Assembly: GCF_000337355.1 (NCBI RefSeq)
Contig: NZ_AOJH01000037.1
Span: 23,939 to 87,938, forward strand
DNA: 64,000 nt
Reading direction: 5' to 3'
Origin: Halorubrum kocurii JCM 14978
GTDB taxonomy: Archaea; Halobacteriota; Halobacteria; Halobacteriales; Haloferacaceae
Shown here: in pieces, positions 36,842 through 44,942 of the stretch
Numbering within the stretch: position 1 is the first letter of the stretch
Layout of the letters: every line of letters begins with the position of its first letter
Program-made: the position numbers and the translations under genes
The notes under the pieces: model-generated
Seen by the model: only the letters and a program-made list of their open reading frames with translations
Told to the model about the DNA's origin: nothing
Databases searched by the model: none

Positions 36842-37615
36842 GTGGGTGTTGACAAATTTGACCTGTCTTCGCTAGTGGCTGCGGCTGAGCCTCGTGAATA
36901 TATCATCACCTCAAAACACTCGGCTTTTGCTGATACTGATTCGGAGACTACTCAAATCCGGTGTGCGATCTGTGGGACACCGGATACAGACGCCCACAAT
37001 TTGGCGATCGGATACGCAAATCCTGTCTGTAAGGCGTGTGATGAGTTAGCCGTTAACGAGGAAGGGACTGAACCGTGGACGGGATGGAAACCGGGGAACG
37101 AGCCTGACTCAGAGCCAGGCGTGATTCAGCTATCACCGGATCAAGGCGAAAACCCGGTTTATATTGCGGGCGTGAAATGCTGGCGTCGGTATCGATTTGG
37201 CGGGCACGTCACTCGACGTGACGCGTTTGATTGTGATTCCCTTAAGCAATTTCAGCAGAAACATCGGATAGACGGAGAATGGATTCACGCGTTTAATTCA
37301 CCGAAGCCGAATGGTGTTTCGCTCTCGAAGGAAGTGTATCAGCAACTTCGGGATCGTGAACAAGAGGTACAGAGTCTACGTGATGAATTGGACCGTATTA
37401 TTGAAGAAGGCAGTACAGAACTACGCTTCGAAGATATCCAACAGCGGGTACAAACTATTGGTGGCAAACTTCCACGCCAAGTTGAAAAAGAAGTGGATGG
37501 TGGGGAAGTGTCCCTGAAAGAGTATGCAACTAGCGTTAGACGTGCGCTAGCGTGGACTGAACATAACCGTCAAGATTTCCTTGGTCTTCACAGACGGTAT
37601 TTTGAATCGGTATAA
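36842..37615 (+). CDS. Hypothetical protein with double CxxC and C-terminal coiled coil
   Basis: 257 residues from a GTG start. CAICGTPDTDAHNLAIGY ... CKACDE forms a four-cysteine zinc knot near residues 40-70. A middle region with KCWRRYRFGGHVTRRDAFDC follows, then a helical tail with coiled-coil character (EVQSLRDELDRIIEEG) and a final helical bundle. This looks like a haloarchaeal accessory protein. No function is inferred. A 280-bp AT-rich spacer separates it from the divergent AAA+ gene. Confidence 0.65.
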   Translation: MGVDKFDLSSLVAAAEPREYIITSKHSAFADTDSETTQIRCAICGTPDTDAHNLAIGYANPVCKACDELAVNEEGTEPWTGWKPGNEPDSEPGVIQLSPDQGENPVYIAGVKCWRRYRFGGHVTRRDAFDCDSLKQFQQKHRIDGEWIHAFNSPKPNGVSLSKEVYQQLRDREQEVQSLRDELDRIIEEGSTELRFEDIQQRVQTIGGKLPRQVEKEVDGGEVSLKEYATSVRRALAWTEHNRQDFLGLHRRYFESV

Positions 37616-37707
37616 ACCGAATCTGTCCCTTGCTGTAGGGTACTATCTGTTTATTTTCTCGGACCGGTTAGTTTCCACCTGACGCTCACGATCTTGGTGG
37701 AGTACCG

Positions 37708-38256
37708 TCATAGGTCATCCCCCCAGTTGAACGACGGTGTCTCCTCGTACACGTCTTCTCTGAGGTGTTCAAACAGTTTCGCGTATGTTAGTCCGAGGCC
37801 CCTTGCCACAGCCCATGGCCTGTGGTTATGCGCAAGGAGGTACAACCCCATCGCGCCGAGACCACGACTTGCGACACGCACCGGAATTCGCGGTCGAGCC
37901 TGGCCATGGACCCAGTACATTGCGGCGGTTTCGACGTCGTCACGATATCGCAGCGGGCCAACGAGCTCCTCTATTTGAGCCCAATCTGACGCACGGCTGC
38001 TCGCCCGGTCTGGCTTCCCGCAGAACGAAATGACACCGTCAAAGTCGCGGAGGTCGTCAGGAGTCAATTCGACTGTGTCCCCAGCAGAAGCGCCGATTGT
38101 CGCCACTGAGTCTCGCTTGAGGTCTGGGCATTGTTCCGTTGTTGCCGGCCACTTCGTTCCTTTCGGGGGCTGTTTTGTCGGCACGTAGTACACGCTAGTG
38201 GACGCGGCGAGCACAGTGCCATACGCGGCAGTAACCATGACGTTCATCTTATTCAT
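37708..38256 (-). CDS. Hypothetical protein, operon partner of the membrane protein
   Basis: 182 residues. It starts MNKMNVMVTAAYGTVLAAS, a hydrophobic N-terminal stretch that may be a membrane anchor, followed by a soluble body (SFCGKPDRASSRASDWAQIEELVG is read as two parts; ARGLGLTYAKLFEHL near the end). It overlaps the upstream membrane protein gene by 8 nt. No family recognised. Confidence 0.55.
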   Translation of the reverse strand: MNKMNVMVTAAYGTVLAASTSVYYVPTKQPPKGTKWPATTEQCPDLKRDSVATIGASAGDTVELTPDDLRDFDGVISFCGKPDRASSRASDWAQIEELVGPLRYRDDVETAAMYWVHGQARPRIPVRVASRGLGAMGLYLLAHNHRPWAVARGLGLTYAKLFEHLREDVYEETPSFNWGDDL

Positions 38257-39061
38257 CCCCGATTTCGCCCCTGTTGACGGCGAGCGCTAGTGAAACGACA
38301 ATTATGGTTAGTGTCGGGGCGTCCGTTACGATATCTGCGACTTCGAGGCCGACCAGACACAACGCGATTGCGCAGCCGTTCTTGAATCGCTGAACGATGA
38401 CGTAATCGAGTAACCCTGGGCCGCAGACAACGGTAGCAGCCACGACGGAGAGTCCGGCGAGGGAGGCGACCACTGACCGCAGTATAAGCACTCGCTCAGT
38501 AGCAACGACTGTCCATACCCAGTCTACAACTCCGTCGCCCGGGAGGAGAAGTGTTACTTCACCGCTCACAACACTCACGCCCGCGTCAAGAAGTAGTAAA
38601 CAAATTAGCATCAATCCAATAGTCAGTAATGAGGGAACCCACTGCGGCGTCGAATTGTTAACAATTTCAAAAGCAATCACAAATAACACAATCATTGTGA
38701 GGACAGCGAACCCGTCAACCCAGAGTACAGCACGGGAAGCCGTCGCTATCGTTGCGGTAAGGGCTGCTGCGGGAAGTTGAACGGCTCCAATCAGAGCCAC
38801 GATCTGTAGCCCCCGTGTCCTGTTCGTGGTGAGTTCTGCAAGGACGATAGCGACTGCCGCTGGCCCACCGAATACGACTACGCCAAGTGCAACTGAGCTC
38901 GAAAATGAACTCAGCGCTCCGGTAGCAACCATGGACGGGTAAATTCCCGCAAACGGGAGCAGCATCACTAACGCGAGTGCTTGGGCACCGCTGACTGCCA
39001 TCAACTGCCTGACTGTGTTGAGACCGCCGCGGGTCGCCGAGAGGGCTGACAGACGGCTCAC
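38249..39061 (-). CDS. Polytopic membrane protein
   Basis: 270 residues with about eight hydrophobic segments (for example GAQALALVMLLPFAGIY, GVVVFGGPAAVAIVLAEL, SLLTIGLMLICLLLLDAGV). It has no transporter signature I recognise. It is co-transcribed with the 182-residue protein by 8-nt overlap. It sits upstream of the truncated HerA-type ATPase. Confidence 0.6.
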   Translation of the reverse strand: MSRLSALSATRGGLNTVRQLMAVSGAQALALVMLLPFAGIYPSMVATGALSSFSSSVALGVVVFGGPAAVAIVLAELTTNRTRGLQIVALIGAVQLPAAALTATIATASRAVLWVDGFAVLTMIVLFVIAFEIVNNSTPQWVPSLLTIGLMLICLLLLDAGVSVVSGEVTLLLPGDGVVDWVWTVVATERVLILRSVVASLAGLSVVAATVVCGPGLLDYVIVQRFKNGCAIALCLVGLEVADIVTDAPTLTIIVVSLALAVNRGEIGDE

Positions 39062-39318
39062 TGCCGGCCCTCCGTCGTACGGGTGACCTCAAGCTGGCTC
39101 GGAAGTAACGAATAGACTAGGAAGTACGCAGTTGCCGTTACGGCGGCGGTTGGAGACGATTCCACACCGGTAGGCATGGTGGAATGCACCATTGAGATAT
39201 GCCGACCGACGGCAACTCGCGGGGCTTACAGCCAAGATGTGACTCTTGTAATATACAGTAGTACTGGCAGATTATATTAGTCTTCTGTCGGATCATCTGT
39301 TGGGCGTCACCAAGAACA

Positions 39319-39762
39319 CTGTCACGACAACGCAGTCGTCTCTCGTACATCATCGAGAACAAGATCGATGATTATCAGGTAGACCCGGCGGTTCGTGACA
39401 CGCCGATGCTCGTCGCGGTTGACGAGGCGCACAATTACTTAGCGAGTGCGAGCAGCCTCCGCGAAGAATACATTCTCCGACGGGCGCGCGTCGCTGTCAA
39501 GCAGGGCCGGAAGTACAAGCTTGGACTGTGTCTCATCACACAGAATCCGGATGACGTTGACGACGACGTGATCAAGCAAATCAATACGAACATTTTCCTC
39601 GGACTGAAGGCTGAGGTCGTCGATGACGTGCCGTCCATCCCTTCCGAGTTCAAGAAAGATCTTCCGAACTTCGGCAAAGGACAAGCTGTCGTGAAAGCAC
39701 CGGATGTAGAGGCCGTTGAAGTGAAAGGTCTCCCGTACTGTGTCACCCGACACGGTAACTGA
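39319..39762 (+). pseudogene. Truncated HerA/FtsK-type ATPase (C-terminal part)
   Basis: An open frame of about 145 codons with a Walker B (MLVAVDEAHN) and the following helical-strand pattern (GLCLITQNPDDVDDDVIKQINTNIF, given here as ITQNPDDVDDD and KQINTNIFLGL) typical of HerA/DUF87 ATPases. The Walker A half is missing and no proper start is visible, so it is a 5'-truncated remnant. It ends 5 bp before queC copy 3, which points to a recombination junction. Confidence 0.7.
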
Positions 39763-39767
39763 TGATT

Positions 39768-39891
39768 CCGGCGTGTGGGACGTGCGATGCCTGTGCGTTC
39801 CGGCTTGAGGCGTTTCGGAATGCTGGGTCACGCGATCCGGTCGGGTATGCTGAGCGGCCGGAGTTTTCGTAACCCACGAGTCGATTTTACT
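39768..39891 (+). pseudogene. queC 3' fragment, copy 3, with downstream repeat
   Basis: Matches the last ~35 codons of queC in frame (ACGTCDACAFRLEAFRNAG ... GYAERPEFS) and also shares ~19 bp beyond the stop (to 39891) with the sequence downstream of intact queC. The change I to V and the Gly in GYAERPEFS are the only differences in residues. It thus marks a repeat that spans the queC stop. A HerA remnant abuts on the left, and the next gene's stop codon falls inside the repeat on the right. Confidence 0.85.
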
Positions 39892-40324
39892 CGTCCCAGA
39901 ATGCCTCGATCCGTTCGTCAAGACGAGAGAGTACGGAGGCGAGCACGTCTCGCCACTCGGGTGGATACTCATCATCGTCGCCTGGTGTTGATGCATCCGG
40001 GGGCGGGTGAAAATGCTCGCGGGTGTTGTGATCGTTGGGGTGGCGATCCCATCGACACTCCCACGAATTGTTCGTCTGATACTGCTCGGCGTAGTGGATG
40101 CTGAAGTCGTCGGTCTCGAACCATCGGATTCGAAGTGACGCACGTGTGACTCCGCTAGGAAAGTACCCGAGGTCGTAGTCAGCAACGATAGCGTTTGGCG
40201 CATACGAAGGCCGTGTATGGACACTCTCGAATCGGGCGCTTCGGAGTAGGTGAGCAGCAATTCGGTCGAGAACTGCAGCATCGATTGGGCCAGTACTGGG
40301 TGGATCGCCCGGCTGCTCAGGCAT
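39887..40324 (-). CDS. TumE-like (DUF6516-type) putative toxin
   Basis: 145 residues. The core (RASLRIRWFETDDFSIHY) followed by WECRWDRHPNDHNTREHFH resembles the TumE/DUF6516 fold, in which a beta-hairpin ends in an RxD...H...HxH pattern. It overlaps the winged-helix gene by 8 nt, as expected for a toxin-antitoxin type pair. Its stop codon lies in the repeat that follows queC. The identification is by motif shape, so moderate. Confidence 0.55.
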   Translation of the reverse strand: MPEQPGDPPSTGPIDAAVLDRIAAHLLRSARFESVHTRPSYAPNAIVADYDLGYFPSGVTRASLRIRWFETDDFSIHYAEQYQTNNSWECRWDRHPNDHNTREHFHPPPDASTPGDDDEYPPEWRDVLASVLSRLDERIEAFWDE

Positions 40325-40886
40325 CGATGTGACTGGGAGTGCTACCGGGGGCCGGGTGGTCACGTCGCGCCGCGTCGAGGAGCGCTGCTCGCTGTTCGAG
40401 TGTCTTCCACTCAGAGAGCGCCTCCCACGCGTCTTCAGTTGCTCTGTCTTGACTGGCGTCGACGAGAGAGACGTCGTTCGGATCGTCTGCGTCGAACTGT
40501 GTTCTGTACGCTTCGATCTCGTCAAGTGTGTCTGTAAGGAGGTCAACGATTTCCTGCTCGGAGTATTCGTCGCGGATACGATCGATGCGTCGCCACTGAA
40601 AGTACGCGTCGTTGCGCTCGTACCGGACGGGCCGCGCGTCGTGACGATGGACCATGCCCATCTCATCGAACCACGCGAGATAGTCTCGGGCAGTCTCAGT
40701 CCCGCAGTCAGCGAGGTCAGCGATCTCGGATACCTTTGTGGGGGTTCGAAGCCCGGTGATGACATCAAGGAGCCGTTCGCGGATCGGTCCGTCTTTGAGA
40801 AGCGTCTCAGGTGACTCAAGTTCGGTGAGGTCCGGCGGCGATTCCGCACCGTCGTACACTTCCTCAGGGATGTCAGTAACCTCCAT
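40317..40886 (-). CDS. Winged-helix regulator (DUF7342-like), partner of the TumE-like protein
   Basis: 189 residues. Residues ~30-85 form a winged helix (RERLLDVITGLRTPTKVSEIADLADCG, read as two helices; TARDYLAWFDEMGMVHRHD), followed by a helical C-terminus. This is a common haloarchaeal transcription-regulator type that pairs with a small downstream protein. An 8-nt overlap makes the pair co-translated. It is the probable antitoxin/autoregulator. Confidence 0.65.
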   Translation of the reverse strand: MEVTDIPEEVYDGAESPPDLTELESPETLLKDGPIRERLLDVITGLRTPTKVSEIADLADCGTETARDYLAWFDEMGMVHRHDARPVRYERNDAYFQWRRIDRIRDEYSEQEIVDLLTDTLDEIEAYRTQFDADDPNDVSLVDASQDRATEDAWEALSEWKTLEQRAALLDAARRDHPAPGSTPSHIDA

Positions 40887-40965
40887 TCGTGTCGCCTCGT
40901 TATTACAGACGTCGGTTCGAAGCGATATATATCTGTGGTCTACTGAATTAATTCTGTTTTACCGT

Positions 40966-41112
40966 AGCTTGGTATACCGTACGACATCAGGTAGTCGTGT
41001 TATCGGGATGAGGAGCCGGCGTGTGGGACGTGTGATATCTATGCGGCTTGAGGCGTTCCGGAATGCCGTGTCACGTGATCCGATTGGCTATGCTGAGCGG
41101 CCGGAATTTTCG
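40966..41112 (+). pseudogene. queC 3' fragment, copy 4 (decayed)
   Basis: Homologous to queC from about nt 19107, starting GCTTGGTATACCGTACGA against GCTTGGTGTGCCGTACGA. A small deletion within the CxxC region breaks the frame, and the stop codon is replaced (TCGCAT instead of TCGTAA). It is more degraded than copies 2 and 3 and points the same way. Confidence 0.75.
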
Positions 41113-41217
41113 CATTCATCGGCCAGTCCGCGTCCTGCTTTTGTAGCGGGGCTGTGTGTTCACCCTCTCGGTCGCATCCGACAGAACGCTTATTCGAGCG
41201 GTCCACGAAGAAAGAGT

Positions 41218-41478
41218 ATGGCGAGTGCGACACGCGACGCATCCAACGGGGAAGGCGTCGAGTTCATTCACGAGGATGACGGCTCGATCACTGCGAGAGA
41301 TATCGAGACCGGTGTCGCCTCCTTCGGCGAGACGAAAGCGGAAGCGCTCCGGATGCTTGCGGAGGCGATCGAACTTCACGAAGGTGGTGGTGAACCCGTC
41401 ACCGATGAGGATCTCGAAGAGTGGGGTCTCGAAGAGACGGAGCCCGGTGACAAGGAGCTTCCCGAATTTATGCGGTGA
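41218..41478 (+). CDS. hicB: HicB-type antitoxin
   Basis: 86 residues from ATG 41218. The fold of EFIHEDDGSITARDIETG, FGETKAEALRMLAEAIELH and a short acidic tail is the HicB N-terminal domain (a partial RNase H-like fold), without a separate DNA-binding domain. The stop is directly followed by the hicA ATG. It neutralises HicA and probably autoregulates the pair. Confidence 0.85.
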   Translation: MASATRDASNGEGVEFIHEDDGSITARDIETGVASFGETKAEALRMLAEAIELHEGGGEPVTDEDLEEWGLEETEPGDKELPEFMR

Positions 41479-41730
41479 ATGGTCCGGACGAACTTCTCCG
41501 GGCGCGAGATTGCGTCTGTCCTCCACGACTTCGGGTACAAGCGTGTCGGTCGTGTCGGTAGTCACCTGAAAATGCGGTATGAATCACCAGATACGGACGA
41601 AGTCCGGATCGTGACTGTTCCTATGGCGTCAGAAGACGCGATCCCGACCGGGACACTACAGTCGATTGCTGACCAGTGTGGAGCCGACGACTTCCACGCG
41701 TGGTGTGAGTGGATCGACGAGCATCGGTGA
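41479..41730 (+). CDS. hicA: HicA-type toxin
   Basis: 83 residues. The dsRBD-like HicA fold is visible, with the catalytic histidine in GRVGSHLKMRY. HicA cleaves mRNA/tmRNA in the free state. It starts one base after the hicB stop codon, so expression is coupled. Order is antitoxin first, the reverse of many hicAB loci. This pair is flanked by two decayed queC fragments. Confidence 0.85.
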   Translation: MVRTNFSGREIASVLHDFGYKRVGRVGSHLKMRYESPDTDEVRIVTVPMASEDAIPTGTLQSIADQCGADDFHAWCEWIDEHR

Positions 41731-41793
41731 CGCTCCGCTCGACACCGACTCGTCGGCCGTTTATTCTCGCACACTCGGACCATTTCCCCAGAT

Positions 41794-41963
41794 ATCCTAT
41801 TGCCGCTCGGCCTTTTACGACGTGTTTCAGCAGGCGATTGAGATTGGGAGGAGGAGCTGGCGTGCGGGACGTGTGATGTGTGTGTGTTCCGGCTTGAGGC
41901 GTTTCGGAATGCTGGGAGTCACGCGATCCGATTGCGTACGCTGAGCGGCCGGAGTTATCGTAG
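41794..41963 (+). pseudogene. queC 3' fragment, copy 5 (decayed, internal deletion)
   Basis: Begins at the same point in queC as copy 2 (CGGCCTTTTACGACGTGTTT against CGGCCTTTTTCGACGCCTTT), then an internal deletion joins it to the CGTGCGGGACGTG part and on to the stop (TCGTAG). Frameshifts make it non-coding. The shared starting point of two copies suggests a preferred recombination boundary inside queC. Confidence 0.75.
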
Positions 41964-41971
41964 TCTGGCGG

Positions 41972-42565
41972 TCACCATCTGTAATCGTCGTGGGATAGTT
42001 CCTCCTTGGGATCAACGTTTTTCGGAAACCCATTGCCGTCAAGCGGTCTGAAAATATAGGAATCATCAAGATATCCATTGTTGACCGCTTCACGGAGCTG
42101 CGACAGCGACAGAGGTTTGCCTTTGTGTAGGCTCTCTAGGATTTCTGCCTCTGCAAGACCTGGGTCGCCGTATTTGAGATCAAGATCAAAATCAAGGATC
42201 TGATGGTCGTCAGCAAGCGATTTTTCGATGCCATCATACATCAGCGTTCGAAATAACTCATCCGTCGAGTGGTCTGTTGAGTCGGGAAGTCGTTGACAGA
42301 GTCGAAACGCGAACGCTATCAGGTCTTCTGTAGCGTCGAAGATTGCTTTGTCCTGCTCACCATTGTCAACCACAAGCTGTGTCACATCCCGGTCCTCAAG
42401 CTCCGTCGTGAGATATTCTAAATCGTACAGCGCGTTTCGAGTACGGTCTCGGATCCGTTGTCGGGTGTTCCGTTCACTGCCGTCTGTCAGATTTTTTCGG
42501 CCGGTCAGGTAGTCGCGGTCGTCTCGTGTCAGAATGCCCCGGTCACGATCTGGTGAAGTCCTCAT
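41972..42565 (-). CDS. Hypothetical haloarchaeal protein
   Basis: 197 residues from the ATG at 42565 (a longer frame starts at 42583). The N-terminal segment (ILTRDDRDYLTGRKNL then RNTRQRIRDRTRNALYDLEYL) recurs in many haloarchaeal plasmid-type proteins and may be a small DNA/RNA-binding module. The stop lies 9 bp after the queC fragment. No enzymatic motif. Confidence 0.6.
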   Translation of the reverse strand: MRTSPDRDRGILTRDDRDYLTGRKNLTDGSERNTRQRIRDRTRNALYDLEYLTTELEDRDVTQLVVDNGEQDKAIFDATEDLIAFAFRLCQRLPDSTDHSTDELFRTLMYDGIEKSLADDHQILDFDLDLKYGDPGLAEAEILESLHKGKPLSLSQLREAVNNGYLDDSYIFRPLDGNGFPKNVDPKEELSHDDYRW

Positions 42566-42679
42566 CCGAATTAGAGTACACAAACAGATCTACATAAAAT
42601 ATCCCGCTTTTTCGTAATCGGAATCAGATTACGATGTTCTCGGTACAAACACCACACTACCCCGTTGTAGCTAGTACGC

Positions 42680-43438
42680 ATGACACCGCTACAACCTGTA
42701 GAAATCGACCCGCGAGTGAGTTGCCCGATAGTCCTTGGGAACTATATGAGAGCCACCGGCTTCTTTTTTGAAATACACGAGACACATCTCATAACTGCTC
42801 GCCACAATGTAGCCCCGACGAGTGGGTCGCAACTGGAAACTGGCGATCTCGAGATGGGTTTCGAGATGCCCAACACCCACGGTAAGATTGACATCTACCT
42901 CCGATCTGACGACACATTCGACGTTGAAACTATTCTGTCCTCGGACATCCCGTATGCCACTATCGACTTACGTCTCGATGTCATCGCTATCCCATTACCG
43001 TTTGACCCAACAAATTATGGATATACTGTCTTTGGGCCCGATGATATCGACGATACTCATCCAAAATCACAAACGTTCGATACTATTGGATTTCCGGCCG
43101 ACTCGTTCCCGACATTCGACGAGTACGACACCGATGCCTACGCCGAACAGATAAGTGGGCCATACAAACTCTCGACAGAGGGGCCAGTCCCTCCAGAAAA
43201 GTTACAAATTGATAATATTAAAAACGTCGCTGTCACCCACGTTAGCGGTGAACCTGGTGTTGATAGTGATTATGAGGGGTTAAGCGGAAGCCCAGTACTC
43301 GGCGATGGACTCGCAGGAATCCACACACTAAACCTCCCCGCGAAAGCTAAAGACCCAGAGACCGGGGAGCATACCGATAGTATGCTCACCTCATACTGGC
43401 GTGCCAATAGTTTCGTCCACTTGGTCGAACAGTACTGA
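42680..43438 (+). CDS. Trypsin-like (S1-type) peptidase, apparently cytoplasmic
   Basis: 252 residues. A complete triad can be placed: His42 (LITARHNV), Asp100 (RLDVIAI) and Ser202 (GLSGSPV, matching the GDSGGP pattern). No signal peptide, Tat motif or membrane segment is seen, so it is expected to act in the cytoplasm. Stand-alone proteases of this kind occur in prokaryotic conflict systems, where a sensor activates cleavage of host or phage proteins; no obvious sensor is adjacent here. TATA or ribosome-binding evidence is weak. Divergent from the hypothetical gene to its left. Confidence 0.7.
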   Translation: MTPLQPVEIDPRVSCPIVLGNYMRATGFFFEIHETHLITARHNVAPTSGSQLETGDLEMGFEMPNTHGKIDIYLRSDDTFDVETILSSDIPYATIDLRLDVIAIPLPFDPTNYGYTVFGPDDIDDTHPKSQTFDTIGFPADSFPTFDEYDTDAYAEQISGPYKLSTEGPVPPEKLQIDNIKNVAVTHVSGEPGVDSDYEGLSGSPVLGDGLAGIHTLNLPAKAKDPETGEHTDSMLTSYWRANSFVHLVEQY

Positions 43439-43546
43439 CCCAGGTACCGAGCGATTAGGGGGTGTGAACTGTCACATACTGAGTATTCCAACAGAGCTGG
43501 TGAGCCACGACTTCTACAGAATGGGTTAGAACTCGTCCTTTGACAT

Positions 43547-43569
43547 CCTCCCCGCGCTGAAGCGCGAGG
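43547..43569 (-). ncRNA. Hairpin at the tnpB 3' end (element right end / possible omega RNA)
   Basis: CGCGCT and AGCGCG form a perfect 6-bp stem around a two-base loop, flanked by partly complementary CCTCC/GAGG. It lies ~20 bp beyond the tnpB stop, where TnpB elements carry the right end and the guide RNA scaffold. Function is inferred from position. Confidence 0.4.
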
Positions 43570-43585
43570 ATTCCCCTCGTGACGG

Positions 43586-44926
43586 TCAGTCGTTCTGAGC
43601 CTGCCCGAGAGCGATATTCCCACCCGATGTGGTACTCTGGTGTGTGTACGCCTCGTTGGCTGTTGTCTCCACGGCGGAGGGCGGGTTATGATCCTCCCGC
43701 CAGTTGTGATTGTTCCACTTGAGGTACACAGGCCGTGCCATCGGCCCGACTTCGTTGTTCTGCTGTCTTAAGAACGATTCCGAAGCGGTGAGATCAGCGT
43801 GTCCTTCAAACCCGCACGGACACGTCACTGTATCCTGATGGCGAATTGTCTCCTCCCGCTCGCCACACTTCGGACACGTCTGACTCGTCCACGCCTCAGA
43901 TTCCTCCTCTACCGAGATACCGTACTCTTCACATACGCACTCAACACGATCGATGAATCGGCGATATGCCCAGAAATTGTGTGTTTTCTCATTCACACGC
44001 GCTGACCAGTGTGTCGATAACACACCGGAGATATCGCCGACATATAGCGTTGACACGCCACTTTCGTACAGGCGCTCAACCAAATCGCGCGCAAGCGCAT
44101 CTTGTACGTGATTCCGACGGTTTGTGCGTTTGCGATACAACCGCTCGATACGGCTGCTACTTTCTCGTTGATTCTCGAGGCGTGACTGATAGTACGCAAT
44201 TTCTTCGGTGGTTTCGTGAAACCGCTCAAATTCATCGCGTCCACTGTAGAGGTACTGGTGACCGGTTGTTGTTGTGCAGGCGACGAGGTTGTTCGCGCCG
44301 ACATCCAAGGCGGCCTCGTGAGAGGCCAGTGGTGAATCCAATCGAGAACCGTCTACAGTGATTGGTTGGAAAGCCCTGAATGAGTCAGCGGTTTCGTCGT
44401 ACACGATTTCTAACCGGCCTTGCTCACCGCTCCACTTTGGATCACCTGTGAATTCGAGACGAAGGCGTTGGTTATGGTTCAATCCAAGCTCATCTTTGAG
44501 CTCGGACCCAATCGGCACTTCGAGCCGGGAGCGTTCTCCGATTTCGAGTGTGTACTGGTCGTTGCGGACGTACGTGCGAAGCACGCGCCCGTCTTCTTCG
44601 TTACCCCAGTACCCGGGTGGCGACGGTTTCTCATCGAGTTTCCCAGCGTGGTATTTCTCGTTGAGACTGAAGAACGACCGCCACGCTTCAGAGTTCTTTC
44701 GGATGATCTGTTGGGCAACGGAACTGCTGAGAACGCCTTTGTATTTACTTTCGAGTGTGCCGGTGTCAACCTCCCAGACACTATCATTAGTGTTTGAGAG
44801 GAATGATTGACGGCGAGCGTAGTTGGTTTCGTTCCAAAGACTTGCAGAAGCATCCAACCATCGAACGAACACCTCGCGCTCTTTTACAGAGCGTGGGCGA
44901 ACGTCGAATTGATTGGATCGCTTCAC
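43586..44926 (-). CDS. tnpB: TnpB-like protein (IS1341 type) with altered RuvC-II site
   Basis: 446 residues. RuvC-I Asp is in LDVGANN, and the zinc finger is CPKCG ... CPCG. RuvC-III Asp is in GHADLTAS, where most TnpBs have DxNAA. The expected RuvC-II glutamate (usually EDL) is replaced: the segment reads YVGDISG. So this may be a catalytically weak or domesticated TnpB, or one with a rearranged active site. No tnpA is nearby. The long C-terminal tail after the RuvC core (~60 residues) is also unusual. Confidence 0.85.
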   Translation of the reverse strand: MKRSNQFDVRPRSVKEREVFVRWLDASASLWNETNYARRQSFLSNTNDSVWEVDTGTLESKYKGVLSSSVAQQIIRKNSEAWRSFFSLNEKYHAGKLDEKPSPPGYWGNEEDGRVLRTYVRNDQYTLEIGERSRLEVPIGSELKDELGLNHNQRLRLEFTGDPKWSGEQGRLEIVYDETADSFRAFQPITVDGSRLDSPLASHEAALDVGANNLVACTTTTGHQYLYSGRDEFERFHETTEEIAYYQSRLENQRESSSRIERLYRKRTNRRNHVQDALARDLVERLYESGVSTLYVGDISGVLSTHWSARVNEKTHNFWAYRRFIDRVECVCEEYGISVEEESEAWTSQTCPKCGEREETIRHQDTVTCPCGFEGHADLTASESFLRQQNNEVGPMARPVYLKWNNHNWREDHNPPSAVETTANEAYTHQSTTSGGNIALGQAQND

Positions 44927-44942
44927 ACGAAATCAACACGAG

